DNA from: Bacillus sp. MM2020_4
Lineage (GTDB): Bacteria > Bacillota > Bacilli > Bacillales > Cytobacillaceae
NCBI RefSeq assembly: GCF_011250555.1
Contig: NZ_JAANMZ010000027.1
Coordinates: 1 to 62,410, forward strand
Reading direction: 5' to 3'
Length of the DNA stretch: 62,410 nt
This document shows, piece after piece, positions 1 through 10,271 of this stretch (the first letter of the stretch is position 1; every line of letters begins with the position of its first letter). The position numbers were made by a program, and so were the translations under genes. Under the pieces are notes generated by a model. It was not told the DNA's origin, searched no databases, and was given only the letters and a program-made list of their open reading frames with translations.

Positions 1-126
1 CTCAAGATGAGATTTCCCATAGCGCAAGCTAGTAAGAACCCTGAAAGATGATCAGGTTGATAGGTCAGAGGTGGAAGCGTGGCGACATGTGGAGCTGACT
101 GATACTAATCGTTCGAGGACTTAACC
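1..126 (+). rRNA. 23S rRNA, 3' end (partial)
   Basis: The first ~126 bases match the conserved 3' terminal part of Bacillus 23S rRNA, including the segment GACTGATACTAATCG and the closing GAGGACTTAACCA. The gene enters from outside the window, and its mature 3' end is estimated from the B. subtilis sequence as I remember it. A ~73-nt spacer without a tRNA separates it from the 5S gene. Confidence 0.95.
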
Positions 127-199
127 AATTGATTATTCGTTTTTACAAACTTCTTCTGCATTATCTAGTTTTGAGGGAATGATTCCTCAGATAATATAG

Positions 200-316
<117 letters not shown>

Positions 317-321
317 AAATG

Positions 322-350
322 AAGGACAATCCAATTGGGTTGTCCTTTTT
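322..350 (+). terminator. rRNA operon intrinsic terminator
   Basis: AAGGACAA at 322-329 pairs with TTGTCCTT at 340-347. The stem extends through CC/GG to an AATT loop and is followed by a T-run. It lies six bases after 5S and ends the rRNA operon. Confidence 0.9.
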
Positions 351-447
351 GACGTTTTATTAGCCCTCATCTTATACAACTTTTGATTTTAAATGAATAT
401 AGGTTTCACAACCGTGAAATTTGGAGAAAATCATTAGTAGTGATTCG

Positions 448-476
448 TTGCATCTACATAAAATTTTCAGTATAAT
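448..476 (+). promoter_or_regulatory. Sigma-A promoter of the ctsR operon
   Basis: A -35 box TTGCAT (448-453) is separated by 17 bp from a perfect -10 box TATAAT (471-476). It is the best promoter between the rRNA terminator and ctsR, and the CtsR operator starts four bases downstream. B. subtilis also has a sigma-B promoter here; I did not find a clear one. Confidence 0.85.
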
Positions 477-479
477 TAA

Positions 480-496
480 AGTCAAATATAGTCAAA
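480..496 (+). promoter_or_regulatory. CtsR operator (heptad direct repeat)
   Basis: AGTCAAA-TAT-AGTCAAA matches the known CtsR binding consensus RGTCAAA-N3-RGTCAAA exactly. It covers the expected transcription start just after the -10 box, so bound repressor would block initiation. This supports autoregulation of the ctsR-mcsA-mcsB-clpC operon, derepressed by heat or protein stress. Confidence 0.92.
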
Positions 497-519
497 GTCA
501 GATGATGGGAGGTGGGAAG

Positions 520-981
520 ATGAGAAACATCTCCGATATTATTGAAAAATACCTAAAGCAGGTTCTAGAACTAAGTGAGGAGGATCTGGTTGAAATTAAG
601 CGGAGTGAAATCGCAGATAAATTTCAATGTGTGCCTTCACAAATTAATTATGTAATCAATACGCGTTTTACGATTGAAAGAGGATATATAGTTGAGAGTA
701 AACGGGGCGGTGGTGGATATATTCGGATTATAAAGGTTCAATCCCACGATTTGGCCCATTTAATCGATCATTTGATGTCACTCGTTCAAAATCGGATTAG
801 TCAATCAAGTGCCGAGGATGTCATTGTTAGACTTGTTCAAGAAGAGATTATTACAAAGCGTGAGGCGAAGATTATGTTAAGTGTCATTGATCGTTCTGTA
901 TTATATATTGATCTTCCATTCCGAGATGAACTAAGAGCAAGAATGCTAAAAGCCATGTTAACTTCTTTAAAATATAAATAA
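520..981 (+). CDS. ctsR: Transcriptional repressor CtsR
   Basis: CtsR is the winged-helix repressor of class III stress genes (clp genes) in Firmicutes. It binds the heptad repeats upstream of this operon and is inactivated during heat or redox stress through the McsA/McsB system. The 153-residue product starts MRNISDIIEKYL, and the glycine-rich wing KRGGGGYIRI is intact, followed by the C-terminal dimerisation domain. I chose ATG 520 because it has the ribosome binding site GGGAGGTGGG at 509-518; the open frame runs back to a TTG at 421, but that stretch contains the promoter and operator. It is the first gene of a four-gene operon, 25 bp ahead of mcsA. Confidence 0.97.
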   Translation: MRNISDIIEKYLKQVLELSEEDLVEIKRSEIADKFQCVPSQINYVINTRFTIERGYIVESKRGGGGYIRIIKVQSHDLAHLIDHLMSLVQNRISQSSAEDVIVRLVQEEIITKREAKIMLSVIDRSVLYIDLPFRDELRARMLKAMLTSLKYK

Positions 982-1006
982 TTATCGCAGCCGGAGAGGT
1001 GAAAGT

Positions 1007-1555
1007 ATGATTTGCCAAGAATGCAATCAAAGGCCTGCAGCACTTCATTTTACAAAAATCATTAATGGTGAAAAAACAGAAGTGCATCTTTGTGAGAAAT
1101 GTGCGCAGGAAAAAGGTGAAATGTTTATTTTGAACGGAGAGTCGGGTTTTGCGTTTAATAATTTATTAGCAGGTCTATTGAACATCGACCCCACTTTTCA
1201 AAAACCAAGCCAAAGCCCGTTTCATCAGGAGGAAATCCTTCAGTGCACGCAATGTGCTATGACATTTCCACAGTTTTTAGAGGTTGGCCGCTTTGGATGT
1301 TCACATTGTTACGAAACCTTTAAGGATCAGTTAAAGCCTGTGTTAAGGCGCCTTCATAGTGGGAACTGGACCCACAATGGGAAAATCCCTAAAAGAATTG
1401 GCGGTGGGATTCATCTTCGGAAACAAATTGATGAGCTAAAAGGTGATTTAAAAGAGTCCATCACCCATGAAGAGTTTGAAAAAGCAGCGGAGATACGCGA
1501 TGAAATACGTACATTAGAGAAAAAATTAGCCGAAAGCGTTGAGGGAGGGGAATAA
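1007..1555 (+). CDS. mcsA: Zinc-binding activator of protein-arginine kinase, McsA
   Basis: McsA activates the arginine kinase McsB and is a stress and metal sensor for the CtsR regulon. The 182-residue product has four CxxC pairs (C3/C6, C29/C32, C80/C83, C98/C101), consistent with two zinc-binding modules. A UVR-type coiled segment at about residues 134-170 ([20 protein letters not shown]) resembles the UvrB/ClpC interaction motif. The start ATG follows GGAGAGGTG. The stop codon lies one base before the mcsB start, which suggests translational coupling. All expected cysteines are present. Confidence 0.97.
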   Translation: MICQECNQRPAALHFTKIINGEKTEVHLCEKCAQEKGEMFILNGESGFAFNNLLAGLLNIDPTFQKPSQSPFHQEEILQCTQCAMTFPQFLEVGRFGCSHCYETFKDQLKPVLRRLHSGNWTHNGKIPKRIGGGIHLRKQIDELKGDLKESITHEEFEKAAEIRDEIRTLEKKLAESVEGGE

Positions 1556-1556
1556 C

Positions 1557-2627
1557 GTGTCGCTTGAACGTTTTCTAAATCAAGCCGTCAGTTCCTGGAT
1601 GAGCGAGGAAGGACCTGATTCGGACATTGTCCTTAGTTCCCGCATCCGTTTAGCGCGAAACTTTGAGGACTATAAATTTCCAACTGTTTTTTCACATGAA
1701 GAAGCAAAGATGATTATTGTAAATATGGAAGAAATATTAAAAAAAACCCCAGTTCAAAAGTTTGGCCAGATGGAATTGTTAAAAATTGATGAAATGCAGC
1801 CTCTTCAGAAAAGGGTATTGGTAGAGAAGCATTTGATTAGCCCAAAGTTGGCTGAGGATTCGCCATACGGTGCCGTTCTATTAACCGAAAACGAAGAAGT
1901 TAGTATTATGATTAATGAAGAGGATCATATTCGGATTCAATGCTTATTTCCGGGATTACAATTATCCGAGGCATTGGATGCCGCAAATGTAATCGATGAT
2001 TGGCTTGAAAGTAATATTCAATTTGCGTTTGATGAAAAGCATGGTTATTTAACAAGTTGTCCGACGAATGTGGGCACAGGTCTTCGTGCATCCGTTATGA
2101 TGCATTTGCCCGGATTAATCTTAACGCAGAAAATTAATCGAATCATACCTGCTATACACCAATTAGGACTTGTGGTAAGAGGGATTTACGGCGAGGGCAG
2201 TGAGGCATTGGGTAATATTTTTCAAATTTCCAATCAAATTACCCTTGGTAAATCAGAAGAGGACATCAGCCGTGATCTGAAGGGTGTCGTCAGCCAGTTA
2301 ATTTCGCAAGAAAGGTCTGCACGTGAAGCATTACGGAAAACTTCGAACATACAATTAGAAGACAGGGTGTACCGATCATTAGGGGTCTTATCTAATAGCC
2401 GGATTATTGAAACAAAAGAAGCGGCAAGATGTTTATCAGATGTAAGGATTGGCATAGATATGGGGTATATAGAAAATATGCCGAAGTCAATTTTAAATGA
2501 ATTAATGATTTTGACCCAGCCGGGTTTTCTTCAACAATATGCCGGTGGTCCGTTACGGCCATACGAAAGGGATATAAGAAGAGCAACATTAATTAGAGAA
2601 CGACTAAATATGGAACTTCAAAAATAG
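1557..2627 (+). CDS. mcsB: Protein-arginine kinase McsB
   Basis: McsB phosphorylates arginines on CtsR and on damaged proteins, marking them for ClpC-ClpP degradation. The 356-residue product belongs to the phosphagen-kinase family. It has the ATP-binding segment [10 protein letters not shown] (about 26-35), NEEDHIRIQ (120-128) and the catalytic-loop cysteine C168 within [13 protein letters not shown]. Near the C-terminus is an RDxxRA motif (RDIRRA), the phosphoarginine-binding allosteric element known in this family. I place the start at GTG 1557, giving MSLERF as in relatives, behind GAGGGAGGGG; an in-frame ATG at 1539 lies inside mcsA. It is followed 17 bp later by clpC. Confidence 0.96.
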   Translation: MSLERFLNQAVSSWMSEEGPDSDIVLSSRIRLARNFEDYKFPTVFSHEEAKMIIVNMEEILKKTPVQKFGQMELLKIDEMQPLQKRVLVEKHLISPKLAEDSPYGAVLLTENEEVSIMINEEDHIRIQCLFPGLQLSEALDAANVIDDWLESNIQFAFDEKHGYLTSCPTNVGTGLRASVMMHLPGLILTQKINRIIPAIHQLGLVVRGIYGEGSEALGNIFQISNQITLGKSEEDISRDLKGVVSQLISQERSAREALRKTSNIQLEDRVYRSLGVLSNSRIIETKEAARCLSDVRIGIDMGYIENMPKSILNELMILTQPGFLQQYAGGPLRPYERDIRRATLIRERLNMELQK

Positions 2628-2644
2628 GTGAGGAGGAAGAGAAT

Positions 2645-5086
2645 ATGATGTTTGGACGTTTTACCGAAAGGGCACAGAAGGTATTGGCATTGGCACAAGA
2701 GGAAGCGATTCGACTTGGACATAACAACATTGGGACTGAGCATATTTTGTTAGGGTTAGTTCGCGAGGGTGAAGGAATTGCTGCGAAAGCACTGTATGGG
2801 CTTGGATTGGGTTCTGATAAGATCCAAAAAGAAGTAGAAAATTTAATTGGCAAAGGACAAGAAACTTCCCAAACGATTCACTATACTCCTAGAGCGAAAA
2901 AGGTTATTGAATTATCAATGGATGAGGCGCGGAAATTAGGCCATTCCTATGTTGGTACGGAGCATATCTTGTTAGGTTTAATCCGTGAAGGTGAAGGGGT
3001 TGCCGCCCGGGTACTTAATAATCTTGGTGTCAGCTTGAATAAAGCGCGCCAGCAGGTACTGCAATTATTAGGCAGCAATGAATCCGGTGGTCATCAGGGC
3101 GGGGCGTCGGCGAGTGCTAACACACCAACACTTGATGGTCTTGCGAGGGATTTAACGTCTATTGCGCGAGAGGGAAGCTTGGACCCAGTGATCGGACGTA
3201 GTAAGGAGATTCAGCGTGTTATTGAGGTGTTAAGCCGTCGAACCAAAAATAATCCTGTATTAATCGGTGAACCGGGGGTAGGGAAAACAGCAATTGCAGA
3301 GGGGCTTGCACAGCAAATTGTCAATAATGAAGTCCCGGAGATCCTTCGTGATAAGCGAGTGATGACCCTTGATATGGGAACAGTTGTTGCAGGAACAAAA
3401 TATCGGGGTGAATTTGAGGATCGCTTGAAAAAGGTCATGGATGAAATCCGCCAAGCGGGAAATATTATTTTATTCATTGATGAGCTGCATACATTAATTG
3501 GTGCAGGTGGAGCGGAGGGTGCCATTGATGCCTCCAACATCTTAAAACCGTCCCTTGCCCGCGGTGAGCTGCAATGTATTGGGGCAACAACACTTGATGA
3601 ATATCGGAAATATATTGAAAAAGACGCCGCGCTAGAACGACGCTTCCAGCCAATTCGCGTCGATGAACCAACAGCTGAGGAATCCATTCAAATTTTAGAA
3701 GGCTTGCGTGACCGTTATGAGGCTCACCACCGCGTTTCGATTACCGATGAAGCTATTCAAGCAGCAGTTAAACTTTCAGACCGTTATATTTCCGACAGGT
3801 TCCTGCCGGATAAAGCGATTGACTTGATCGATGAAGCGGGATCAAAGGTAAGGCTCCGCTCCTATACAACACCGCCTAATTTAAAGGAATTAGAAGTGAA
3901 GCTTGATGAAGTAAGAAAAGAAAAGGATTCAGCTGTTCAAAGTCAGGAGTTTGAAAAAGCAGCTTCATTACGAGATACAGAGCAGCGACTTCGTGAACAA
4001 CTTGAAGAAACAAAGAAGACATGGAAAGAAAAGCAAGGAAAAGAAAATAATGAGGTAACCGTTGAGGATATTGCAAGTGTAGTATCGAGCTGGACCGGTG
4101 TTCCTGTCTCCAAGCTTGCTGAAACGGAAACAGCTAAACTCCTTAATTTAGAAGAGGTACTCCATTCTCGTATTATCGGTCAAGAAGAAGCTGTTATAGC
4201 AGTTTCAAAGGCCGTTCGCCGTGCGAGGGCAGGGCTAAAGGATCCAAAACGCCCAATCGGTTCCTTTGTCTTCCTAGGACCTACAGGTGTAGGGAAAACA
4301 GAATTGGCACGTGCTTTGGCAGAAGCCATGTTTGGTGATGAGGATGCGATGATTCGGATTGATATGTCTGAATACATGGAGAAGCACTCCACATCTAGAC
4401 TAGTTGGTTCGCCTCCAGGATATGTTGGTTATGAAGAGGGTGGGCAATTAACGGAAAAAGTCCGCAGAAAACCATACTCTGTCATACTACTGGATGAAAT
4501 TGAAAAAGCACATCCGGATGTATTTAATATCCTTCTTCAAGTACTTGAGGATGGCCGCCTGACCGATTCAAAAGGCAGAACAGTAGACTTCCGAAATACC
4601 GTTCTGATTATGACATCGAATGTTGGTGCAGAACAACTAAAGCGAAATAAATATGTTGGATTTAATATTCAGGATGGTCAACAGGATTACAAGGACATGA
4701 AGGGTAAAGTGATGGAAGAGTTGAAGAAGGCCTTCCGTCCGGAATTCTTGAATCGAATTGATGAGATCATTGTCTTCCATGCATTAGAAAGAAAGCACCT
4801 AAACGAAATTGTTACTCTGCTTTCTGCACAGTTAATCAACCGCTTGAAAGAGCAAGATATTTCACTTGACTTAACGGATGCAGCAAAAGAGAAGATTTCA
4901 CAGGAAGGGTATGACCCTGAGTACGGGGCAAGACCACTAAGAAGGGCCATTCAAAAGCATATTGAAGACCGTCTTTCTGAAGAATTATTAAAGGGAACAT
5001 TATTAACAGGTCAAAATGTTATAATTGATGTGGATCATGGCGAATTTATTGTAAGATTGGCAGAAAAAACAAGCTTAGTAAAATAG
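2645..5086 (+). CDS. clpC: ATP-dependent Clp unfoldase ClpC
   Basis: ClpC is a hexameric AAA+ unfoldase that feeds substrates, including McsB-phosphorylated proteins, to ClpP. The 813-residue product has two N-terminal Clp repeats (about 1-145), a first AAA domain with Walker A GEPGVGKT at 208-215, a middle UVR coiled-coil at about 425-460 where adaptors such as MecA and McsB bind, and a second AAA domain with Walker A GPTGVGKT at 545-552. Length and domain order are those of Bacillus ClpC. MMFGRF allows two ATG choices; the first is given. It ends the CtsR operon and is followed by a strong terminator. Confidence 0.98.
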   Translation: MMFGRFTERAQKVLALAQEEAIRLGHNNIGTEHILLGLVREGEGIAAKALYGLGLGSDKIQKEVENLIGKGQETSQTIHYTPRAKKVIELSMDEARKLGHSYVGTEHILLGLIREGEGVAARVLNNLGVSLNKARQQVLQLLGSNESGGHQGGASASANTPTLDGLARDLTSIAREGSLDPVIGRSKEIQRVIEVLSRRTKNNPVLIGEPGVGKTAIAEGLAQQIVNNEVPEILRDKRVMTLDMGTVVAGTKYRGEFEDRLKKVMDEIRQAGNIILFIDELHTLIGAGGAEGAIDASNILKPSLARGELQCIGATTLDEYRKYIEKDAALERRFQPIRVDEPTAEESIQILEGLRDRYEAHHRVSITDEAIQAAVKLSDRYISDRFLPDKAIDLIDEAGSKVRLRSYTTPPNLKELEVKLDEVRKEKDSAVQSQEFEKAASLRDTEQRLREQLEETKKTWKEKQGKENNEVTVEDIASVVSSWTGVPVSKLAETETAKLLNLEEVLHSRIIGQEEAVIAVSKAVRRARAGLKDPKRPIGSFVFLGPTGVGKTELARALAEAMFGDEDAMIRIDMSEYMEKHSTSRLVGSPPGYVGYEEGGQLTEKVRRKPYSVILLDEIEKAHPDVFNILLQVLEDGRLTDSKGRTVDFRNTVLIMTSNVGAEQLKRNKYVGFNIQDGQQDYKDMKGKVMEELKKAFRPEFLNRIDEIIVFHALERKHLNEIVTLLSAQLINRLKEQDISLDLTDAAKEKISQEGYDPEYGARPLRRAIQKHIEDRLSEELLKGTLLTGQNVIIDVDHGEFIVRLAEKTSLVK

Positions 5087-5111
5087 CCGAACAAATACCA
5101 TGAAACAAAGG

Positions 5112-5153
5112 AAGAGGTACACGTGAATAAAATCAACCCGTGTACCTCTTTTT
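5112..5153 (+). terminator. Terminator after clpC
   Basis: AAGAGGTACACG (5112-5123) pairs perfectly with CGTGTACCTCTT (5139-5150) across a 15-nt loop and is followed by a T-run. It should stop most transcription from the CtsR operon before radA. Confidence 0.88.
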
Positions 5154-5202
5154 CCGTTTCTTGAACAACACTAGATATTTTTAATTAGGAAGTGCATAAA
5201 CA

Positions 5203-6582
5203 ATGGCAAAGAAAAAGACAGTCTATGTTTGTTCCGGATGTGGTCACCATCATGCCAAGTGGCAAGGATTTTGCAATTCCTGTGGTGCGATGAGTACGCT
5301 TCAAGAAGAAAATAATGAAAAACAATCGACCGCAACCAAGGTTACAAAGGGGATTGCGTCAGTTAAAAGGTTAACAGATGCTAAATCGCAAAATAGTGAT
5401 AGAATTATCACCGATATGGGTGAGTTTAATCGGGTAATGGGTGGTGGAATCGTAAGAGATTCTATTACCATTATTACGGCAAAACCGGGTGCGGGAAAGT
5501 CTACTCTCCTTTTACAAGTATCCCAAGACCTTGCAGAAAAGGGAAATAAGGTGTTGTATGCTTCGGGAGAAGAGAGTGATAGTCAAATTAAACGCAGGGC
5601 CGAACGTATTTTACCAAGGGTGGATCCTAATATCTTTGTACACGCTGATACAAGCTTAAATAATGTGCTGGCATGTATCGAAGAAGTGGACCCCGACTTA
5701 ATCATTATTGACAGTATTCAAACGTTTGTTCTTGAAGAGTACAATTCAAGACCGGGGTCCCCAACCCAGACAATGGAGTGTGCAAATGAGCTTTTAAAAG
5801 TGGCTAAAAGTGCTGCCAGACCACGTGCAGTGATTATGGTTGGCCAAATGACCAAAGATGACGAACTTGCCGGATTAAGAGCATTGGAGCATTTAGTTGA
5901 TACGGTCTTAATCATTGATGGAGAACAAGGTGAAGAACTAAAGGCCCTTTCAGCAAGTAAAAATCGATACGGCAGCACCGGCGAAATGGGCTTTTTTGCT
6001 ATGACGGAGTCGGGAATGGTTGGTATAGAGAATCCATCCGAGTTCTTTATGACTCAAAGAGAAGGAGTCGTAAGTGGAAGTGCGTTAACCGTCATTAAAG
6101 AAGGTACAAGACCAATAATTGTAGAAATAGAAAGTTTAGTTTCACCAACGTTCACACCTTATCCTTCCCGAATAGGTGAATGTATGCGAAAAGATCAAAT
6201 TAGCACCTTGACGGCTATTTTGGAACAAAGAGCGAGTCTACAAATGCTCAATCAGAATGTGGTTATTAAGACTACGGGCGGAATTCGCTTGAAAGAGCAA
6301 TCAAGTAATCTTGCAGCGTTGATGAGTATTGTATCCTCCTATAAAGATAAAGGCATTTCCAATGATACTGTATTTATTGCCGATATTGGTTTAACGGGTG
6401 AATTAAAGAAAGTTCCAGCACTTGAGTCTAGAGTAAAGGAATTAGAAAGAATGGGATTTAAGAAAGTGTATGTAGCTAAAAATGCACTAAAAAATCCAAA
6501 TGGCTTTAAAGAAATCGATGTAATACCTTGTAATACGCTTTCTGAGGTTATTAACAAGGTTTTTAGGGATTACCCCTTCTAA
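5203..6582 (+). CDS. radA: RadA-like DNA repair/recombination ATPase (divergent form)
   Basis: RadA (Sms) is a hexameric DnaB-like motor that helps branch migration in recombination; in Bacillus it also interacts with DisA, encoded next door. The 459-residue product has the N-terminal zinc finger C10/C13...C24/C27, Walker A AKPGAGKST at 93-101, a Walker B-like LIIIDS near 167-171, and a C-terminal Lon-protease-like domain. The RadA signature KNRFG appears as KNRYG (253-257), and much of the sequence differs from the B. subtilis protein I recall (for example SPTQTMECANELL, GQMTKDDELAG). Position and length fit radA, so I call it radA while noting possible replacement by a foreign copy. The start follows AGGAAGTG, and a strong terminator separates it from clpC. 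Confidence 0.88.
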   Translation: MAKKKTVYVCSGCGHHHAKWQGFCNSCGAMSTLQEENNEKQSTATKVTKGIASVKRLTDAKSQNSDRIITDMGEFNRVMGGGIVRDSITIITAKPGAGKSTLLLQVSQDLAEKGNKVLYASGEESDSQIKRRAERILPRVDPNIFVHADTSLNNVLACIEEVDPDLIIIDSIQTFVLEEYNSRPGSPTQTMECANELLKVAKSAARPRAVIMVGQMTKDDELAGLRALEHLVDTVLIIDGEQGEELKALSASKNRYGSTGEMGFFAMTESGMVGIENPSEFFMTQREGVVSGSALTVIKEGTRPIIVEIESLVSPTFTPYPSRIGECMRKDQISTLTAILEQRASLQMLNQNVVIKTTGGIRLKEQSSNLAALMSIVSSYKDKGISNDTVFIADIGLTGELKKVPALESRVKELERMGFKKVYVAKNALKNPNGFKEIDVIPCNTLSEVINKVFRDYPF

Positions 6583-6672
6583 AACGTAAAGGCTGTTTGG
6601 TGATAAGTGCGCAGCATATATTGTATAATTGAATTAGCATATATTGTCAGTGAACTTACCGGGGGATTGCAG

Positions 6673-7746
6673 ATGGAAAATAAAAAACTTGGTGAACAAT
6701 CTATTAGTGATGTATTACAGTTTCTTGCACCTGGTACTCCCTTACGCGAGGGGATTGATAATGTCCTTAGAGCGAACACTGGGGGTCTTATTGTCGTTGG
6801 TTATAATGAAAAGGTAAAGAGTATCGTAGATGGCGGCTTTGAAATTAATTGTCCCTTTTCGCCAAGCTTTTTATATGAATTGGCAAAAATGGATGGTGCG
6901 ATTATCTTAAATGAGTTAGGCAATAAGATCCTTTTTGCGAATGCCCAGCTTGTACCAAACTCAGAAATACCCTCATCCGAAACGGGGATGCGGCACCGCA
7001 CGGCTGAAAGAGCAGCTAAACAAACAAAAACACTGGTGATTGCCATTTCCCAAAGAAGAAATGTAATTACCTTGTACCAGGGGAATTTTCGCTATGCATT
7101 AAGGGACATTGCGGTTATTTTGACAAAGGCCAATCAAGCTATTCAGACTCTTGAAAAATACAAGGCTGTGCTTGAACAAAGTATTACAAATTTAAGTATT
7201 TTAGAATTTGAAGAGTCTGTTACCTATAATGACGTTTTACTAGTCCTCCATCGTTTTGAAATGGTCTTAAAGATTAAAAGTGAATTATTGACCTTTCTCC
7301 ATGAACTGGGGACTGAGGGACGCCTTATTCGCTTGCAAATGAATGAAATCTTAACAGATTTAGAAGAAGAAATGATGCTCATTATGAGAGATTATGCCTT
7401 CGAACGGGAGAGTAAGTCTAGGGATGTGCTGCAGAGAATGCAGGCGTTGACATCGAGTGGAACCATCGAGGATGTTGTTTTATTAAAATTATTGGGCTAC
7501 CTAGGCTATGTCCATCTTGATGAACACAAACCTCCAAGAGGCTACCGAATTTTACATAAGATTCCCAGACTGCCCGCCATTATTATTGAGAATCTTATTA
7601 GTTCATTTGGCGAACTGTCAAAGATTATCTCTGCCACAGTAGAGGAACTGGATGATGTCGAAGGTATTGGTGAAGTCCGAGCGAAAAAGATAAAAGAAGG
7701 CTTTAAGTTAATTAAAGAGCGGCTATATACAGACCGGCAGCTATAA
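6673..7746 (+). CDS. disA: DNA integrity scanning diadenylate cyclase DisA
   Basis: DisA makes c-di-AMP from two ATP and scans DNA for lesions, stalling when it meets branched structures. The 357-residue product has the DAC domain with both catalytic motifs, DGA at 74-76 and RHR at 107-109 (GMRHRTAER), a helical linker, and a C-terminal helix-hairpin-helix DNA-binding domain ([12 protein letters not shown]). I chose ATG 6673 behind GGGGGA because it matches the family N-terminus; the frame is open back to 6607. It lies 90 bp after radA, and a TATAAT at 6624-6629 hints at its own promoter, although no good -35 is visible. Confidence 0.97.
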   Translation: MENKKLGEQSISDVLQFLAPGTPLREGIDNVLRANTGGLIVVGYNEKVKSIVDGGFEINCPFSPSFLYELAKMDGAIILNELGNKILFANAQLVPNSEIPSSETGMRHRTAERAAKQTKTLVIAISQRRNVITLYQGNFRYALRDIAVILTKANQAIQTLEKYKAVLEQSITNLSILEFEESVTYNDVLLVLHRFEMVLKIKSELLTFLHELGTEGRLIRLQMNEILTDLEEEMMLIMRDYAFERESKSRDVLQRMQALTSSGTIEDVVLLKLLGYLGYVHLDEHKPPRGYRILHKIPRLPAIIIENLISSFGELSKIISATVEELDDVEGIGEVRAKKIKEGFKLIKERLYTDRQL

Positions 7747-7752
7747 AAAGTG

Positions 7753-7781
7753 TTGAAAAAACAAATCTTGTATGCTAAAAT
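7753..7781 (+). promoter_or_regulatory. Probable sigma-A promoter upstream of yacL
   Basis: TTGAAA (7753-7758), 17 bp, then TAAAAT (7776-7781) with an extended -10 TG at 7773-7774. A second candidate follows, TTGACA (7799-7804) with 17 bp to TACCCT. The ~200-bp gap between disA and yacL therefore probably starts the yacL-ispD-ispF transcript. Confidence 0.6.
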
Positions 7782-7950
7782 GGGAAATTTCAATTTGTTT
7801 GACACCAATTTTTACAGATGCTACCCTATGAGGAGTAAGATTTTAACATAACAGATTTATTTCAAACTGTTAACAATTTGGAAAAATAATCACCAATTCA
7901 AGGTTTCATTTTTGTGAATATGTTTATAATGTATTAGAGGAGGTGAAGGA

Positions 7951-9042
7951 ATGTTAAAACGAATTGTGCAAGCATGCTTCCTCATTTTGGGAGGAACACT
8001 TGGTATATGGTTATTGCCGGAATTGTTCAAATTACTTTCTATGAATAACATTCCGATTATCAATAACTCATATGTTACTGCTATTTTAGGTGCTATTATT
8101 TTTTATCTTATTACCTTTTGGGCGGTAGATTATGTCTTCAATTTCATTAAGTGGACCGAAGATTCCTTAGTGAAAATTCCTGTAACAGATGTGCTGTTTG
8201 GCAGTGTTGGGTTAATTTTTGGCTTAATCGTGGCCTTTTTAATTGGCTTTGCCCTTAATGCGGTTCAAGTGCCCATTTTAAATGCCGTGGCTCCGATTCT
8301 TTTGACACTTTTGTTTGGCTATATGGGCTTTCAAGTAGGCTTTAAAAAGAGGGATGAACTACTAGGTCTTTTTGGTAATCGCGGGAACAAGAAAAAGTCA
8401 GGGGATGAGGAAGCGGAAAAGGCAGAAGCCGGTAAAGCTTTGAAGATCTTGGATACGAGCGTAATTATTGACGGGCGCGTCGCAGATATTTGTCAGACAG
8501 GCTTTTTGGAAGGAATAATTGTGATTCCACGGTTTGTTCTTGAAGAGCTGCAGCATATCGCAGATTCTTCCGATGTACTGAAACGTAACCGCGGCCGCAG
8601 AGGATTAGATATCCTTAATCGGATTCAAAAGGAACTTGCCATCAAGGTAGAAATATATGAGGGCGACTTTGAAGAAATTAGTGAAGTAGATTCGAAGCTT
8701 GTGAAGCTGGCCAAGTTAACAAATGGCATTCTTGTAACCAATGATTTTAACTTAAATAAAGTGTGTGAGCTGCAGAATGTTACGGTGTTAAACATCAATG
8801 ATCTGGCAAATGCCGTGAAGCCGGTTGTCCTTCCAGGTGAAGAATTAACCGTTCAAGTGATCAAAGACGGGAAAGAGTATCATCAGGGCGTTGCCTATTT
8901 AGATGACGGAACCATGATCGTTGTCGAGGAAGGCAGGGAATATATGGGCAAGCGGATTGAAGTACTAGTGACAAGTGTGCTTCAGACATCTGCCGGCCGA
9001 ATGATTTTTGCCAAACCAAAGCTGTTAGAAAAAGCATTATAG
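7951..9042 (+). CDS. yacL: Membrane-anchored PIN/TRAM-domain protein (YacL type)
   Basis: The 363-residue product has four predicted membrane segments in the first 130 residues (about 5-28, 40-62, 80-102, 108-130), a charged linker (about 145-162), a PIN nuclease-fold domain starting [11 protein letters not shown] with the first acidic residue at D168, and a C-terminal TRAM domain (about 295-355). PIN domains are usually metal-dependent ribonucleases and TRAM domains bind RNA; the substrate of this family is not established to my knowledge. The start ATG follows GAGGAGGTGAAGG. It precedes ispD by 32 bp, as in B. subtilis. Confidence 0.93.
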   Translation: MLKRIVQACFLILGGTLGIWLLPELFKLLSMNNIPIINNSYVTAILGAIIFYLITFWAVDYVFNFIKWTEDSLVKIPVTDVLFGSVGLIFGLIVAFLIGFALNAVQVPILNAVAPILLTLLFGYMGFQVGFKKRDELLGLFGNRGNKKKSGDEEAEKAEAGKALKILDTSVIIDGRVADICQTGFLEGIIVIPRFVLEELQHIADSSDVLKRNRGRRGLDILNRIQKELAIKVEIYEGDFEEISEVDSKLVKLAKLTNGILVTNDFNLNKVCELQNVTVLNINDLANAVKPVVLPGEELTVQVIKDGKEYHQGVAYLDDGTMIVVEEGREYMGKRIEVLVTSVLQTSAGRMIFAKPKLLEKAL

Positions 9043-9074
9043 ATGGATATAGATAGAGAGATTGGGGTTTTACT

Positions 9075-9767
9075 ATGACTTACCAGGTCATTCTCCCGGC
9101 GGCGGGGCAGGGAAAAAGAATGGGAGCAGGAAGAAATAAGCTTTTGTTAGAGCTGAATGGTGTACCAGTACTCATCCATACCTTACGGGTGTTCGACGAG
9201 GATGAGGAATGCAGTGGCATCATTTTAGCGATTCATCCTCAAGATGAAAGAGAGTTTAAGGCATTGCTTAAAAAGTATCATATCAAGAAGGTAATGAAAT
9301 TAGTGCCAGGTGGGAAAGAACGGCAGTATAGCATTTTTAATGCCCTTAAAACAGTCAATACCAATGGAATAATCCTTGTTCATGATGCGGCTCGCCCCTT
9401 TATTCGCAAGGAACAAATTCACAGACTAACAGATACAACAGAAGAAGCCGGTGCAGCCATTATTGGGGTGCCAGCAAAAGATACGATGAAAAAGGTACAA
9501 GAAGGTCTGATTGTGGAAACGGTCGAACGTTCAAGCTTGTGGGCTGTTCAAACCCCGCAAGCTTTTCGTATTTCTTTACTTCAGGAAGCCTATGAGAAAG
9601 CGGAAAAGGACCACTTCCTCGGGACGGATGATGCCAGTTTAGTGGAGCGGCTCAATGTTCCTGTTGCTATGGTAGAGGGCGATTATGACAATATCAAACT
9701 GACAACACCTGAAGATTTATATTTTGCGGAAGCGATACTGAAAAAGAGAGAAATGGGGTTTTGCTGA
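9075..9767 (+). CDS. ispD: 2-C-methyl-D-erythritol 4-phosphate cytidylyltransferase
   Basis: IspD transfers CMP from CTP to methylerythritol phosphate, the third step of the MEP isoprenoid pathway, in the cytosol. The 230-residue product has the nucleotide-binding N-terminus [10 protein letters not shown] with K14/R15 and K22, and the conserved segments VHDAARPF and VQTPQAF. Its stop codon overlaps the ispF start by one base (TGATG), so the two consecutive-pathway enzymes are translationally coupled. Length and motifs are standard. Confidence 0.97.
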   Translation: MTYQVILPAAGQGKRMGAGRNKLLLELNGVPVLIHTLRVFDEDEECSGIILAIHPQDEREFKALLKKYHIKKVMKLVPGGKERQYSIFNALKTVNTNGIILVHDAARPFIRKEQIHRLTDTTEEAGAAIIGVPAKDTMKKVQEGLIVETVERSSLWAVQTPQAFRISLLQEAYEKAEKDHFLGTDDASLVERLNVPVAMVEGDYDNIKLTTPEDLYFAEAILKKREMGFC

Positions 9768-10243
9768 TGTTTCGAATTGGACAGGGTTTTGATGTTCACC
9801 AATTAACAGAAGGGCGTCCGCTAATTATTGGCGGCATTACCATCCCTTATGAAAAAGGTCTTCTAGGCCATTCCGATGCCGATGTATTATTACATACCGT
9901 TTCAGATGCCTGTCTTGGGGCAATTGGGGAGGGAGATATCGGCAAGCATTTCCCCGATACTGATCCGAATTTTAAAAATGCTGATTCTGCAAAACTGATG
10001 GAGCATGTATGGATGCTCGTTAAAGAGAAGGGGTATGAACTGGTTAATGCTGATTGCACTATTATCGCGCAAAAGCCGAAGATGGCTCCTTATATAGAGC
10101 AAATGCGTACCCGAATTGCGGAACTACTCGAGGCGGAACCGGAACAAATTAACGTAAAAGCAACAACGACAGAGAAACTTGGTTTTACCGGTAGAGGAGA
10201 GGGCATTGCCTCCCAAGTAGTAGTTTTATTAAAAAAGAAATGA
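9767..10243 (+). CDS. ispF: 2-C-methyl-D-erythritol 2,4-cyclodiphosphate synthase
   Basis: IspF cyclises CDP-methylerythritol 2-phosphate to MEcPP with release of CMP, two steps after IspD. The 158-residue product has the metal ligands in GFDVHQL (D8, H10), the [12 protein letters not shown] segment and the nucleotide-binding [16 protein letters not shown] motif. I use ATG 9767, giving [11 protein letters not shown] as in relatives; an in-frame TTG at 9761 lies inside ispD. A palindromic repeat follows 28 bp downstream and may act as the transcript end. Confidence 0.97.
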   Translation: MFRIGQGFDVHQLTEGRPLIIGGITIPYEKGLLGHSDADVLLHTVSDACLGAIGEGDIGKHFPDTDPNFKNADSAKLMEHVWMLVKEKGYELVNADCTIIAQKPKMAPYIEQMRTRIAELLEAEPEQINVKATTTEKLGFTGRGEGIASQVVVLLKKK

Positions 10244-10271
10244 TAAAATAATCAAAGAAAAAATTTAACTA

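Noticed and set aside
421..519. N-terminal extension of CtsR from a TTG at 421
   Set aside because: It contains the promoter -35/-10 boxes and the CtsR operator, and the true start at 520 has a ribosome binding site.
3211..3687. 158-codon open frame antisense to clpC
   Set aside because: It is a shadow of the strongly conserved ClpC AAA domain, with no family resemblance or start signals.
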